Positions 45,300 through 55,331 of a DNA stretch of 64,000 nucleotides are shown piece by piece; the stretch's first letter is position 1, and each line of letters starts with the position of its first letter. The stretch is from an uncultured Caldilineaceae bacterium (GTDB lineage: Bacteria > Chloroflexota > Anaerolineae > Caldilineales > Caldilineaceae). Location of the stretch: the NCBI GenBank assembly GCA_951812725.1, contig OX638330.1, positions 868,001 to 932,000 on the forward strand, read 5' to 3'. The notes below the pieces were generated by a model. That model was not told the origin of the DNA. It was given only the letters and a program-made list of their open reading frames with translations, and searched no databases. The position numbers and the translations under genes were made by a program.

Positions 45300-46847
45300 T
45301 CAGTGTCGGAAGTGCCGCGTTCCGGTAAAGGCCATTACCAGGCCCAAGCTATCGCAGCTCTCAATCACTTCTTCATCCCGGATTGAGCCTCCGGGCTGAA
45401 CGACAGCGGCAACTCCGTGTGCGGCAGCGGCTTCAATGCCGTCGGCGAAGGGAAAGAATGCGTCCGATGCCATGACCGCGCCTCGGGCTCTGTCGCCCGC
45501 TTTATGACCGGCGAGCATGACAGAATCGACGCGGCTCATCTGGCCGGCGCCAACGCCAACAGTGGCCCGGTCTTTTGCGTATACGATGGCGTTGCTCTTG
45601 ACATGGCGGCAGACGCGCCAGGCGAAGGCCAGATCCTCCAGCTGCGACGCGTCCGGGCGATTCCGTGTGACGATCTGCCAGTTGGCCGGCTCCAGGTCAT
45701 CGCGACTGTTGTCCGGCTCCTGTACCAGGGCGCCGCCGTAGACGGTGCGGATGCTGAGCTGGCTGGGCACAGTGCCGGCCGCGCGCAAAATGCGTAGATT
45801 TTTCTTGCGCTGGAGAATCGCGAGCGCTTCATCGTCGTAGGAAGGCGCGGCGACGATTTCAATAAACAGCTTTGCCATCCGTTGCGCGGTCGCCCCGTCC
45901 AGTCTCCGGTTGACGGAGATGATGCTGCCGAACGCGCTTACCGGGTCGGAAGCGAGGGCATTTTCATAGGCATTCGCCAATGTTTCGGCGGAGGCCAGGC
46001 CGCAGGGATTACTGTGCTTGATTATGGCGACGGTTGGCGCGTCGAAGTCCTGCGCCGCCTGCCAGCTGCCGTCCAAATCGAGCCAGTTGTTATAACTCAT
46101 CTCCTGGCCGTGTAGCTGCTCAAAGGCGGCTGAGGCGTTGCTGTAGCGATATAAGGCGCCTTGTTGGTGGGGGTTCTCGCCGTAGCGCATCACCTGCACG
46201 CGCTCCAGGTCCAATCGTAGCTGTGCGGGCAATGTGGCAGTGTCCTGCGAGTCGTCGTCCTTTTCCGGCTGCCGGACGGCAAGGAAGCTGGAGATGGCTG
46301 CATCGTAGGCGGCCGTATGGCGGAAAGCCTTCAGCGCCAGCGACTGGCGCGTTTCGACTTCCAGCCCGCCACTGGCTACGGCCTGGGCAACGCTGTCATA
46401 GTCGTCCGGCTCGCAAATGACCGCCACCGATTCGAAATTCTTGGCCGCGGCGCGCAAGAGGGCTACCCCTCCGATATCGATCTGCTCGACCGCGTCGGCC
46501 AAGGACACGCCTTGTTCGGCAACAGTCTCTTCAAATGGGTAGAGATTGACTACGACCAGGTCGATCGGCAGTAGGCCGTGCTCTGCCAGTTCCTCGAGAT
46601 GATCCTTGGTACGGCGGGCAAGAATTCCGCCGTGAACTGCTGGATGCAGTGTCTTTACGCGGCCGCCGAGGAGCTCCGGGAAGCCGGTAAGAACCTCCAC
46701 AGGCACGACGGGCAGACCCGCGTCGGCAAGTTGGGCGGCGGTACCACCGCTGGCGACCAATTCGGTGCCGGCCTCGTAAAGCTTCTTCGCAAAAGAGACG
46801 AGGCCGATCTTGTCGGAAACGGAGAACAGTGCGCGCTGGCTTGGCAT
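45300..46847 (-). CDS. purH: Bifunctional AICAR transformylase/IMP cyclohydrolase PurH
   Basis: 515 aa from ATG 46847 (AGGAG just upstream; MPSQRALFSVSDKIGLVSFAKKL is the canonical start). Open codons to 46943 run into the riboswitch terminator and are not translated. The N-terminal MGS-like cyclohydrolase domain (about 1-190) is followed by the formyltransferase domain with IIKHSNPCGLA. It carries out the last two steps of IMP synthesis, using 10-formyl-THF. Control by a ZTP riboswitch is expected, since ZMP is its substrate. It is followed by the epimerase gene. Confidence 0.97.
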   Translation of the reverse strand: MPSQRALFSVSDKIGLVSFAKKLYEAGTELVASGGTAAQLADAGLPVVPVEVLTGFPELLGGRVKTLHPAVHGGILARRTKDHLEELAEHGLLPIDLVVVNLYPFEETVAEQGVSLADAVEQIDIGGVALLRAAAKNFESVAVICEPDDYDSVAQAVASGGLEVETRQSLALKAFRHTAAYDAAISSFLAVRQPEKDDDSQDTATLPAQLRLDLERVQVMRYGENPHQQGALYRYSNASAAFEQLHGQEMSYNNWLDLDGSWQAAQDFDAPTVAIIKHSNPCGLASAETLANAYENALASDPVSAFGSIISVNRRLDGATAQRMAKLFIEIVAAPSYDDEALAILQRKKNLRILRAAGTVPSQLSIRTVYGGALVQEPDNSRDDLEPANWQIVTRNRPDASQLEDLAFAWRVCRHVKSNAIVYAKDRATVGVGAGQMSRVDSVMLAGHKAGDRARGAVMASDAFFPFADGIEAAAAHGVAAVVQPGGSIRDEEVIESCDSLGLVMAFTGTRHFRH

Positions 46848-46886
46848 GGAGTGGCTCCTGTTGGGACGCAAACGTATTTGGGAAAC

Positions 46887-46918
46887 AAAAAAGGCAGTCG
46901 GAAGAAGACCCAACTGCC
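46887..46918 (-). terminator. Riboswitch-controlled terminator before purH
   Basis: GGCAGTTGG and CCGACTGCC (46910-46918 and 46893-46901) form a 9-bp stem with one G-T pair and an 8-base loop, followed by six T. It begins right after the CGCCTGGGC element of the aptamer, which fits an expression platform. Confidence 0.85.
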
Positions 46919-47071
46919 CCAGCCCAGGCGATCGACTGTGCACAAGGGGAGGTTATTCCCCGGCGGCTCCTCTTCCCCGTGGTATCTCTCCACCCATGCG
47001 AAGTGTTTCCCGGTCGGCCAGTTTCCCAGCCAAGTAAACCCTTCTGCTCGCCAGTCAAGGAGCCCTTCTCT
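46887..47071 (-). ncRNA. ZTP (pfl) riboswitch with intrinsic terminator, controlling purH
   Basis: The minus-strand leader of purH has the conserved ZTP elements. Stem P1 is GGCTCCT (47058-47064) with AGGAGCC (46965-46971). The 5' half carries GACTGGCGAGCA (from 47056) and ends with ACGGGGA before P1 closes. The 3' half carries CGCCTGGGC (46922-46930). GGCG (47049-47052) can pair with CGCC (46927-46930) as the class pseudoknot. Just after comes a 9-bp hairpin (46893-46918) with six T (46887-46892). ZTP/ZMP binding should block the terminator and turn on purH. The P2 arm is longer than in compact examples. Confidence 0.82.
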
Positions 47072-47077
47072 ATCAGG

Positions 47078-47106
47078 ACTGTATGCTATCACAGAGGAAA
47101 GGCCAA
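47078..47106 (-). promoter_or_regulatory. Putative promoter of the ZTP riboswitch-purH transcript
   Basis: On the minus strand TTGGCC (47101-47106) and TACAGT (47078-47083) are 17 bases apart, each 4/6 to consensus. The predicted start near 47071 is just upstream of aptamer stem P1. Confidence 0.45.
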
Positions 47107-47242
47107 AGCAAAGATCATCAGCCGCGGACGCCGCACCGGCATTGGCGAATTTCTGTTGTTTCCGGGCCGTCTATCGTGGGTCCGAGACCACGGAAAACAA
47201 TCCTTTGGCGTGACGAAAAAATGCTCGGATTCGGCTGCGGTC

Positions 47243-47251
47243 TGCTATACT
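47243..47251 (+). promoter_or_regulatory. Putative extended -10 promoter of gnd
   Basis: TGCTATACT (TGn plus a -10 hexamer 5/6 to consensus) lies about 50 bases before the gnd ATG. No good -35 box is seen, which is usual for extended -10 promoters. The same TGnTATACT form precedes mreB. Confidence 0.45.
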
Positions 47252-47301
47252 ATGCAAGAATTTGCATAGAAAAAGAGCGTACCGTCAAAAGGAGGGAAAT
47301 T

Positions 47302-48719
<1,418 letters not shown>

Positions 48720-48729
<10 letters not shown>

Positions 48730-49394
48730 GACGACCGTTGGTTAACCGCTGGCACGCGGCAATACCCTTGATACTTCTGTTCGGCGCAGGGTGGATGTGG
48801 ATTAGCCGGCCCTCCATCGAGCAATCGACATTTGATACGCCGCGGCCGGCGTTGTACCACCCGGCCCCGGATTTCACGTTGCCGCTCCTCAATGCGGGCG
48901 GGGAAACAGATGAATCCTTTACGCTTTCGGCCGCGAGAGGGAAAGCGGTTGTGCTGAACTTCTGGGCGACCTGGTGCGGCCCTTGCCGACGGGAATTCCC
49001 CGCACTGCAGGCTGCCGCGGCGCGCCATGGCGCGTGCATGGCACAGGGCGGGATGACCGAAGCGGGCGGGAACAATGGGAGCGCGGCTGGCTCTGACGCT
49101 GAATGTGTTCTGTTCATCGGCGTGAATCAAGGGGAACTTGCGGACGATGTCGAGCGCTTTCTGGACGAAGTCGGGGTCGAGTCGGCGGGACATGCAGACT
49201 CGACAACGGGGCGGGCTGGCGCGTCCGACTTCGCGATAGTCCTGGACACGTCCCAGCAGGTGGGGCTGCGCTACAATGTCCAATCGCTGCCGCTAACCTA
49301 TTTTATCGATGCTGAAGGCATCATCCGCGGCGTCTGGTCCGGCGAAATGAACAGCGTCATCCTGGCAGAGCATGTCGCTGAGATTCTGCCATGA
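48720..49394 (+). CDS. TlpA/ResA-like membrane-anchored thioredoxin
   Basis: 224 aa. A single N-terminal membrane anchor (IPLILLFGAGWMWI) is followed by a TlpA domain with NFWATWCGPCR (Cys86 and Cys89) and the cis-proline loop SLPLTYFID. Between helix 1 and the next strand is an unusual Gly/Ala-rich insertion (about 100-130, with TEAGGNNGSAAGSD). It should reduce disulfides outside the membrane, for example in cytochrome c maturation. The start overlaps the gnd stop by 10 bases and the end overlaps the next gene (ATGA). Confidence 0.9.
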
Positions 49395-50296
49395 CGGGCG
49401 CGTGGGAGCGGTTGGCGGTAGTCTTGCGCCATCTGAAAATCGAAAGCGCCGATCTGGTGGGCCGGGGAATGACCTCCTCCCTCTATGACATTGGCGGCGG
49501 ACGCGTTCTGAAAATCCACAACGGCCCGCAGGAACAAGGCTATCTCCCGCGTCTGCAACGATTTTCGGAGCGGCTGCAACGACACGCCTTCCCCTTTGCA
49601 GTCCCTCTCATTTATGAATACGACGCTGTCGACGGTGTGCATTTTCATGTCGAGCGACGGCTACCAGGACAGGATATGGCGCAGGTCTTTCCTCGCCTGA
49701 CAAGCCGCGAGCGGCGCAGCGCGTTGTCTTCCCTCCTGGATGCGCTTCCTCAGTTGCATGCGGTCCAGCTTCCTCAGTACCCCTATGGCGAACCTCTAAA
49801 CGTGTGGGAGGAGATCACCGCCGATACATGGCCGGGATACCTGCGGGCGCGAATTGAAGCAACCCTGGCGCACTCCTACGCCGATCTGCAAGAAGACCTG
49901 CCAGAAGTGGACCGGATCGTAGATGCGTTCTATTGCCAGCTCGGAGAACTGCCCGCCCTGCCGCCCAAATGCCTGGTGCATGGGGACTACTTTTTGGGTA
50001 ACGTTCTTAGTGACGAGCGCGGAATCCTGACAGCGGTGGTCGATTTCAGCCCGTTGACGCTGATCGGCGACCCGCTAATAGATCTGGCGGGCGCGTACTA
50101 CTTCTGCCGCATATATGATTTCGTCTCGGAGGCGGATTTCAGTTTCCTGCGAAAGGAGGTCGAACGGAGATACGGTGCCCAGAGCTGGCAACACATTGAC
50201 CTCTACTACACTTTCTACAGCCTGCGGTTCAGCGACTGTAAAGTCTCGGACAACCACACATATCACTGGTGCCTGCACCGTCTGCGTGGGCTGTGA
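49391..50296 (+). CDS. APH-family phosphotransferase (kinase-like fold)
   Basis: A 301-aa aminoglycoside-phosphotransferase-like kinase. The catalytic loop is HGDYFLGN (197-204, with Asp199 and Asn204). The metal Asp is in VVDFSP (Asp218), followed by IGDPLIDLAGAY (Asp227). The family also includes choline, homoserine and sugar kinases, so resistance should not be assumed. The start overlaps the stop of the TlpA gene (ATGA), giving a gnd-tlpA-kinase operon. The substrate is unknown. Confidence 0.85.
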   Translation: MTGAWERLAVVLRHLKIESADLVGRGMTSSLYDIGGGRVLKIHNGPQEQGYLPRLQRFSERLQRHAFPFAVPLIYEYDAVDGVHFHVERRLPGQDMAQVFPRLTSRERRSALSSLLDALPQLHAVQLPQYPYGEPLNVWEEITADTWPGYLRARIEATLAHSYADLQEDLPEVDRIVDAFYCQLGELPALPPKCLVHGDYFLGNVLSDERGILTAVVDFSPLTLIGDPLIDLAGAYYFCRIYDFVSEADFSFLRKEVERRYGAQSWQHIDLYYTFYSLRFSDCKVSDNHTYHWCLHRLRGL

Positions 50297-50372
50297 AACT
50301 GCCCCGGCCCACCCACTTGGCTGGCACATGCAACCACTTTGCATATCTATCGGAGTGACCGGGACCGGCCAT

Positions 50373-52610
50373 TCACTTCTTTGCGGTCGGCAGCGCAAAC
50401 AGATGTAACAGAAAGACCCATATTAGCATCAAGTCCGGCAATGCGTAGGAGGCGTCTATCAGGCCGTGTCCCAGAGCGGCGGCGACTGCGCCCAGCGCGC
50501 CGACGGCGAGTGGATCAGCGGTAGCAGCCCGCCACAGGGAGCGGAGCCCCATTGCCAGCCAGGCTGCCGCCAAAGCAAGACCCGGCAGGCCGAGACGCGT
50601 CCACCAGTCCAAAACGAAGTTGTGAGGATGGTTGAGGCTGGGATCGCGCCAGGCCGCTGGCAGGATATAGCCGCTGCGATAGCTGTACAGGAAGTTGTCC
50701 GGACCAACGCCCAGCCAAAGATGATCAAGGGCCATCTGCACGCTACTGCGCCAAAGACTGAGGCGAATGCCAGCAGTGCCCTCCGGCCGCAAGTCCAGGA
50801 GACTGCGGAAACGTTCTGTGCCCAGAAATGGTGTCAGGCCCAAAACCATGGCTGCCGCAACTGCCGCTAACCACCAACCCCACCGAGCTGGCAACCGACT
50901 ACCCGGCGCGGCGAGCAGGAGCCGCCCAGCCACTGCAAGAGCAACCAACATTGCCGGCAGGCCGAGAAAGAGTGCCCCCTTGCTGAAAGTCAGCAGGAGC
51001 GCTATCAGTTGGGGGATTGTAAGAAGCAGTGCGCAGCGGGCGGCCAACGGGGCTCTCTGCCAGGAAGCGAAGAAAGGAAACCTCGTTTGTCCCTCCCCGG
51101 CTCTACCGATACCCTCCCTCACACCCCATCTGCCGCCAAAAACAGCCAGCGCCACACCCACCGCCGCGGTGCGTTCCAGGTAGAGGCCAAGATTGTTAGG
51201 TGAGCCGAAAAAGGCCCGCACCCGATTTACGCCTTCGGCCTGAATGACGTTCTGCTCTGTGACATACTGCCAGAGTCCGGTACAGGCTACGAACGCGCCG
51301 CCGGCCAGCCAGGCGAGAGCGAGAACTGTACGGGCAGCCTTGCGGTCGGCAGCCATGCGCAAAGTTTCGTGCAACAACAGTGCAAAAAAGGCGGCGCTGA
51401 GGAAGACCGTGCGCCATTCACGCAGCGCTACGCCGCGTTGCTCGGCTGCGAAGGCGGCGACAAGGGCAACGGAGACAAGGAGGAAAAGAAGGAGGTGGCG
51501 AGAGTCTGTCGCCTCTTGTTTTGATTCTGTTGCACGCGGCAGGCGCTGCAGCAGAACTCTTCGCGCCGCGACGAGCGCCAAGCCGCCGTAAACCCCGATT
51601 TCGATCAGATTGAGCGCCCTTCCCGGCAGGACAGGCAGCGGATAGAGATAGAGAGGCAGTGCAAACAGAAGGGCGCCGGTCCAAAGAACGGGCCGTTGCA
51701 GACCGGCGAGGCCGAGCAGGACCAAACCGACGTCGGTGAGCAGCCAGCTATTGGCAAGTGTCCCAGTCCCAACCATCGCGGCGCCGGCGATGGCAAGGCC
51801 GACAGCGTGAGGCCATGGCAGCGTCTGCAAGCGAGTGGGAAAAAGGCGCGCCCATACATCCAGGAACTGGAAAGCCTGCCTTCCCGATCGTGTGGGCGCG
51901 GCCGGGGAGGAGGGATCAACAGGCCGGTATTTCGACGTTGAAGTAGCCCCAAGGACCGTCACCAAGGCGGCTGCAGCCAACCAAACGCCAATCAAGGCCA
52001 GTAGGACTGCGGGCCACAGCGGACGAGGGCCCGCGGGCAGCGCGTCCACTGCCACAGCCCGTAAGACAGTCTGGCCCCAACCGCGCCAAACTTCGACCGT
52101 GACTTCGTGCGGGCCTGCGCTCGCGGCGCGATGGACTACTATCCACTCGGATGCGGAGCCCGCCGCGCCCTGTTTTTCGGGAGCAAATAGAGGCTTGTAT
52201 CCACTGGGTTGGCCAAGGCTGTCGTGATTGCCGGGCAAGACCGGTAAACGGTTGGCGGGGCGCCCGTCCACTGTTACGAATATGTATCCCCAATAGTCGC
52301 CCAACGCCAACTGCAGCGCGAGTTCGCTACCGCGGTATTGAAAGGCCATGCGCCCGGACGGTTGCGTCCACGGTTGGTCCGGCTCAGTCGTGTCGGCGCC
52401 GCTGGAAGAGATCTGCCAGCCCGGTTCAAAGGCAAAGACGGGGCTGTCCATCGAGGCGACTGCTTGGCCGGCGAGGCTTTCGACGACGGTTGGCGGGGTC
52501 GGGGGCCCGGCCTCGTCGCCGGACGAAGCCAGCCATGCCGCTGCCCCCAACAAGAAAAGTAGGGCCAACAGCACCAGGATGCGGGGAGACTTGAACAGTC
52601 GCGGAGGCAT
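50373..52610 (-). CDS. O-antigen ligase/polymerase (WaaL/Wzy-like) membrane protein
   Basis: 745 aa with at least ten hydrophobic segments. The N-terminal third (about 30-190) is an extracytoplasmic beta-rich region after one TM (ILVLLALLFLLGAAAWLA). The O-antigen-ligase domain follows, with the conserved C-terminal loop WLGVGPDNFLYSYRSGYILP and LNHPHNFVLDWWTRLGLPG, where the His is typical. It transfers or polymerises lipid-linked glycans at the outer face of the membrane. It is convergent with the phosphotransferase gene. In a lineage thought to lack LPS it may ligate other surface glycans or glycoproteins. Confidence 0.87.
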   Translation of the reverse strand: MPPRLFKSPRILVLLALLFLLGAAAWLASSGDEAGPPTPPTVVESLAGQAVASMDSPVFAFEPGWQISSSGADTTEPDQPWTQPSGRMAFQYRGSELALQLALGDYWGYIFVTVDGRPANRLPVLPGNHDSLGQPSGYKPLFAPEKQGAAGSASEWIVVHRAASAGPHEVTVEVWRGWGQTVLRAVAVDALPAGPRPLWPAVLLALIGVWLAAAALVTVLGATSTSKYRPVDPSSPAAPTRSGRQAFQFLDVWARLFPTRLQTLPWPHAVGLAIAGAAMVGTGTLANSWLLTDVGLVLLGLAGLQRPVLWTGALLFALPLYLYPLPVLPGRALNLIEIGVYGGLALVAARRVLLQRLPRATESKQEATDSRHLLLFLLVSVALVAAFAAEQRGVALREWRTVFLSAAFFALLLHETLRMAADRKAARTVLALAWLAGGAFVACTGLWQYVTEQNVIQAEGVNRVRAFFGSPNNLGLYLERTAAVGVALAVFGGRWGVREGIGRAGEGQTRFPFFASWQRAPLAARCALLLTIPQLIALLLTFSKGALFLGLPAMLVALAVAGRLLLAAPGSRLPARWGWWLAAVAAAMVLGLTPFLGTERFRSLLDLRPEGTAGIRLSLWRSSVQMALDHLWLGVGPDNFLYSYRSGYILPAAWRDPSLNHPHNFVLDWWTRLGLPGLALAAAWLAMGLRSLWRAATADPLAVGALGAVAAALGHGLIDASYALPDLMLIWVFLLHLFALPTAKK

Positions 52611-52774
52611 GATTCCGATGATCCTAACACACGTGCAGAGAATCCTGAGAACACAAGTGAGAGGTCCGTTTCAGCAAGAATGCAACTCTTTCGGGGGCAG
52701 TGTCGTCATACTATCCGCAGAGGGAGCGCCTATGGTGTCACAGGTCACTGATTTAGCAAGGGAGAACCGCCCAG

Positions 52775-53548
52775 ATGAAAAGCAAATTTTCGGCAAATAC
52801 GACTATTGGCTTGGTCGCGACGATTTCATTGCTCCTGTTCGCTGTTTTCATAGCAAATACAGCCTCGCCAACGCCGGCGGCAATGGCCCGCGAGGAGAGG
52901 CTCACCGCGACGAGTTCGCATTCGGTGACAGTGGTAGGAGAAGGCATTGTCACTATTGAACCTGACATCGCCACCGCGTCGATCGGCGTCGAGGTAGTGC
53001 GGCCAACGGTAAGAGAAGCGAGCGTTGCCGCCCAATCCATTATGGATGAAGTCCAGGCGGCGTTGTTGTCGCAGAGCATCAATGAGTTGGACATTCAAAC
53101 CCAGCACTACAGCATCTTCGCAGAACGTTTTGGCCCTGGCGGCCTGCTGGCTGACGACGACGTCCGCTACCGTGTGAGCAATACGGTCTTCATCACGATT
53201 CGGGATCTGGAGAGCATCGGCGATGTCCTGGACGCGGCAATTGACGCCGGTGCAAACAATATCTATGGTGTCGATTTCAGTTTGGCAGACCCAGCTTCGG
53301 TTGAGTCCGAGGCACGAGCGGATGCAGTCGCCGACGCTTATGGCAAGGCTGAAGAGTTGGCGGGAATTATTGGTGTAAGCGTTGGTGAAGTGACGGGAAT
53401 CAGCGAGATTATCGGCCAGGGTGGAGGCTTTTTCGGCGGCAATTTCTCGAGGATGGCGATGGCCGAGATGGGTGGCGGCGCAGGTCCTGTCAGCCCAGGC
53501 GAACTGAATCTGACGATGCAGTTGCAGATAACCTACGAACTTCGATAA
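52775..53548 (+). CDS. SIMPL-domain (DUF541) exported protein
   Basis: 257 aa. An N-terminal membrane/signal segment (TIGLVATISLLLFAVFIANTA) is followed by the SIMPL domain: SHSVTVVGEGIVTIEPDIATASIGVEV, IMDEVQAALLSQSINELDIQTQHYSI, YRVSNTVFITIRDLESIGDVLDAA, then the AKAEELA-like helix (ADAYGKAEELAGIIGVSVGEV). Family roles are poorly known (oxidative stress, surface structures). AAGGGAG lies about 11 bases before the ATG. It is transcribed alone, divergent from the O-antigen ligase gene. Confidence 0.9.
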   Translation: MKSKFSANTTIGLVATISLLLFAVFIANTASPTPAAMAREERLTATSSHSVTVVGEGIVTIEPDIATASIGVEVVRPTVREASVAAQSIMDEVQAALLSQSINELDIQTQHYSIFAERFGPGGLLADDDVRYRVSNTVFITIRDLESIGDVLDAAIDAGANNIYGVDFSLADPASVESEARADAVADAYGKAEELAGIIGVSVGEVTGISEIIGQGGGFFGGNFSRMAMAEMGGGAGPVSPGELNLTMQLQITYELR

Positions 53549-53877
53549 GGCGAGCAGAAGAGTCCAGCAACTTGCCCTCGACGACGATCCAAGGCGGGAC
53601 CGAAGGCGCATCGTTTCTTCAAGCCAATGGAGAACGATGCCGCCAGGTCCCGCGAAGTCTTTTCATCGATGCTGGTTCAAACTGCACAGCCCGGCATCTT
53701 CAGTTTTTCAGGCGTGGAACTTACCGTTCGAAGCCGAATTTCATCAGAGCCGCCAGGGGCTCTCCCCGCTTCTGAATGAACCCAGCACAGCCCGATTGTT
53801 GACAGAAATTTTTGCGCTGGCTATAATAGGGGCTCTGTGCGCTTTTCCTTGGAATGATGCCGAAAATGGAGACTGAC
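53549..53877. other. Intergenic region carrying a promoter
   Basis: 329 bases between the SIMPL gene and the repeat protein gene. Apart from the promoter at 53799-53827 I see no gene or hairpin of note. Confidence 0.5.
53799..53827 (+). promoter_or_regulatory. Consensus sigma70 promoter (TTGACA-17-TATAAT)
   Basis: Both hexamers match the consensus exactly and the spacer (53805-53821) is the optimal 17 bases. The expected start near 53834 gives a leader of about 44 bases for the repeat protein at 53878. It is the strongest promoter I can read in the window. Confidence 0.88.
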
Positions 53878-54360
53878 ATGGCTGAAGAGAAGCCGGACGC
53901 CAACCCTTTGGAAGAAGCAGCGGCCGATCTGAGTGCCGATCTGGAGGGGGAGCGCGTAGACGTGAAAGACTCCGCCGTCTCCTCGGTGCAGGGAGGGCAT
54001 GTATCCATGTCCGAATCCGCGGCCCGCTCGGTCGATGCACAGGCAGTGAACATGACCGAATCTGCGGCAGGGTTCGTGCAGACAAAATCGCTCGAAATGC
54101 GTGATGCCCCCATCGGTTTCGCTGTCAGCGAGGAAGCTACAATCCACTCAGGCGACGTCGGTATTCTGGTGTCTGGTCGGGTCAAAGCAAAGGAACTGTG
54201 CACCTGGCTGGTGGTGGCCGGCAAAGTGGAGGGAGACGTCAAGACTCTTCTGTCGCCGTTATCCGCACTGGCGATGGGAGCAGGATTTGGCTTGGTCGTG
54301 ATAGTATTGCGCAGGCTGGCCACGCGCAGTCGAGGCCGACGAGAACATGAACAGTCTTGA
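53878..54360 (+). CDS. 15-residue-repeat (beta-solenoid-like) protein with C-terminal membrane anchor
   Basis: 160 aa from ATG 53878, with GGAG seven bases upstream. After an acidic N-terminus, residues 25-114 divide into six 15-residue units with the pattern xxVxMxESAAxxVxx; three examples are ERVDVKDSAVSSVQG, GHVSMSESAARSVDA and QAVNMTESAAGFVQT. The later units are more diverged. A hydrophobic helix at about 127-144 and a basic tail (RRLATRSRGRR) follow, so the repeats probably face one side of the membrane as a short solenoid. I recall similar repeat proteins in Chloroflexota but know no function. The perfect promoter upstream suggests high expression. Confidence 0.8.
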   Translation: MAEEKPDANPLEEAAADLSADLEGERVDVKDSAVSSVQGGHVSMSESAARSVDAQAVNMTESAAGFVQTKSLEMRDAPIGFAVSEEATIHSGDVGILVSGRVKAKELCTWLVVAGKVEGDVKTLLSPLSALAMGAGFGLVVIVLRRLATRSRGRREHEQS

Positions 54361-54510
54361 AAATTGAATTTGGCGGCCGCTGCCGCTTTCTTTTACGAAC
54401 GCCAACGACTGAGATTGGCCGCTGAAGTCGTTCTACCGATCGTGGAAACCCAAGCCCAACAGGTTGGCGAAAAGCCTTCAAAGACTTAAAGAGAAGAGAG
54501 TCAAAACAAG

Positions 54511-55167
54511 ATGTCAACACTTACATTGAATGCAAAGTCCCGCAGTATTACCGGCCGCAGAGTGAAGCGGCTTCGTCCGGAAGGAATTGTTCCGGTTGTG
54601 GTATACGGCGGTGGGGCCACACCGCAAAACGCCCAGGTCGATGGCTCCGAGTTTGAAAAGGTGCTGCGCGAAGGCGGCAATTCCCAGCTCGTAAGACTCG
54701 ATCTGGAAGGCGAGGACTACAATATCCTCGTGCGTGAAGTCCAACGTCATCCGGTTCGTCACAATCTGCTGCATGCCGACTTTTATACCGTCAACATGTC
54801 GGAAACGCAGCAGGTAAGCGTGCCGCTGTTGATGGTGGGTGCCATCGTCGTCGATGCCGACCTTGTGATGGTACAGTCGATGGATAGTGTTGAAATCGAA
54901 GCACTGCCCGCCGACATTCCCGCTCAAATTGAAATCGATGTATCTCGTCTGGAGACTCCCGAAAGCCCGCCGATCACGGTCGCAGACCTGCCAATTATCG
55001 CTGGCGTCTCCTACATATCCGATACCGATGAGCCGATCTGCAGCCTGATTCTCTCCCGTGCCGCGATCAGTGAGGAGGAGGAGTTGGAAGAAGACGAGTT
55101 GTTGGATACCGACGTCGAGCCCGAGGTCATTGGCAGAGGACGAGACGAAGAGGAAGAAGAAGAGTAG
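54511..55167 (+). CDS. rplY: Ribosomal protein bL25 (CTC/TL5 form)
   Basis: A 218-aa long form of bL25, which binds 5S rRNA. The N-terminal domain (LTLNAKSRSITGRRVKRLRPEGIVPVVVYG) and the C-terminal CTC beta domain (about 95-185) are complete. The last 30 residues are almost all acidic (EEEELEEDELLD ... RDEEEEEE), longer than in the TL5 of Thermus as I remember it. It lies 150 bases after the repeat protein and ends in a strong terminator. Confidence 0.95.
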   Translation: MSTLTLNAKSRSITGRRVKRLRPEGIVPVVVYGGGATPQNAQVDGSEFEKVLREGGNSQLVRLDLEGEDYNILVREVQRHPVRHNLLHADFYTVNMSETQQVSVPLLMVGAIVVDADLVMVQSMDSVEIEALPADIPAQIEIDVSRLETPESPPITVADLPIIAGVSYISDTDEPICSLILSRAAISEEEELEEDELLDTDVEPEVIGRGRDEEEEEE

Positions 55168-55191
55168 ATTTTTTCCTGACGAGCCTACGAG

Positions 55192-55220
55192 AGCGCCGAC
55201 CGTACAGTCGGCGCTTTTTC
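55192..55220 (+). terminator. Intrinsic terminator after bL25
   Basis: A 9-bp stem AGCGCCGAC/GTCGGCGCT (55192-55200 and 55207-55215) with a 6-base loop is followed by TTTTTC. It is a textbook terminator 24 bases after the bL25 stop. Confidence 0.93.
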
Positions 55221-55331
55221 TTTTGTATTTCTGGCGGCAGGACGACGTCAAAACGTAATCGCGGACACCGTCTCTGCGGCTGCCTCAGACGGATAGCGCT
55301 TGGGTCCCCTGCGGCTAAGGCTATCCCTGGT

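Noticed and set aside
46848..46943. 32 extra N-terminal codons for purH
   Set aside because: They read through the riboswitch terminator region and are not family-like; the canonical MPSQRALFSVSDK start has a good ribosome site.
47083..47301. 73-codon N-terminal extension of gnd
   Set aside because: It overlaps the divergent purH promoter region, has no family residues, and a strong GGAGGG site precedes the ATG at 47302.
49391..50296. Aminoglycoside resistance gene
   Set aside because: The protein has the APH fold motifs, but this family covers many small-molecule kinases and the gnd-tlpA context gives no hint of resistance.
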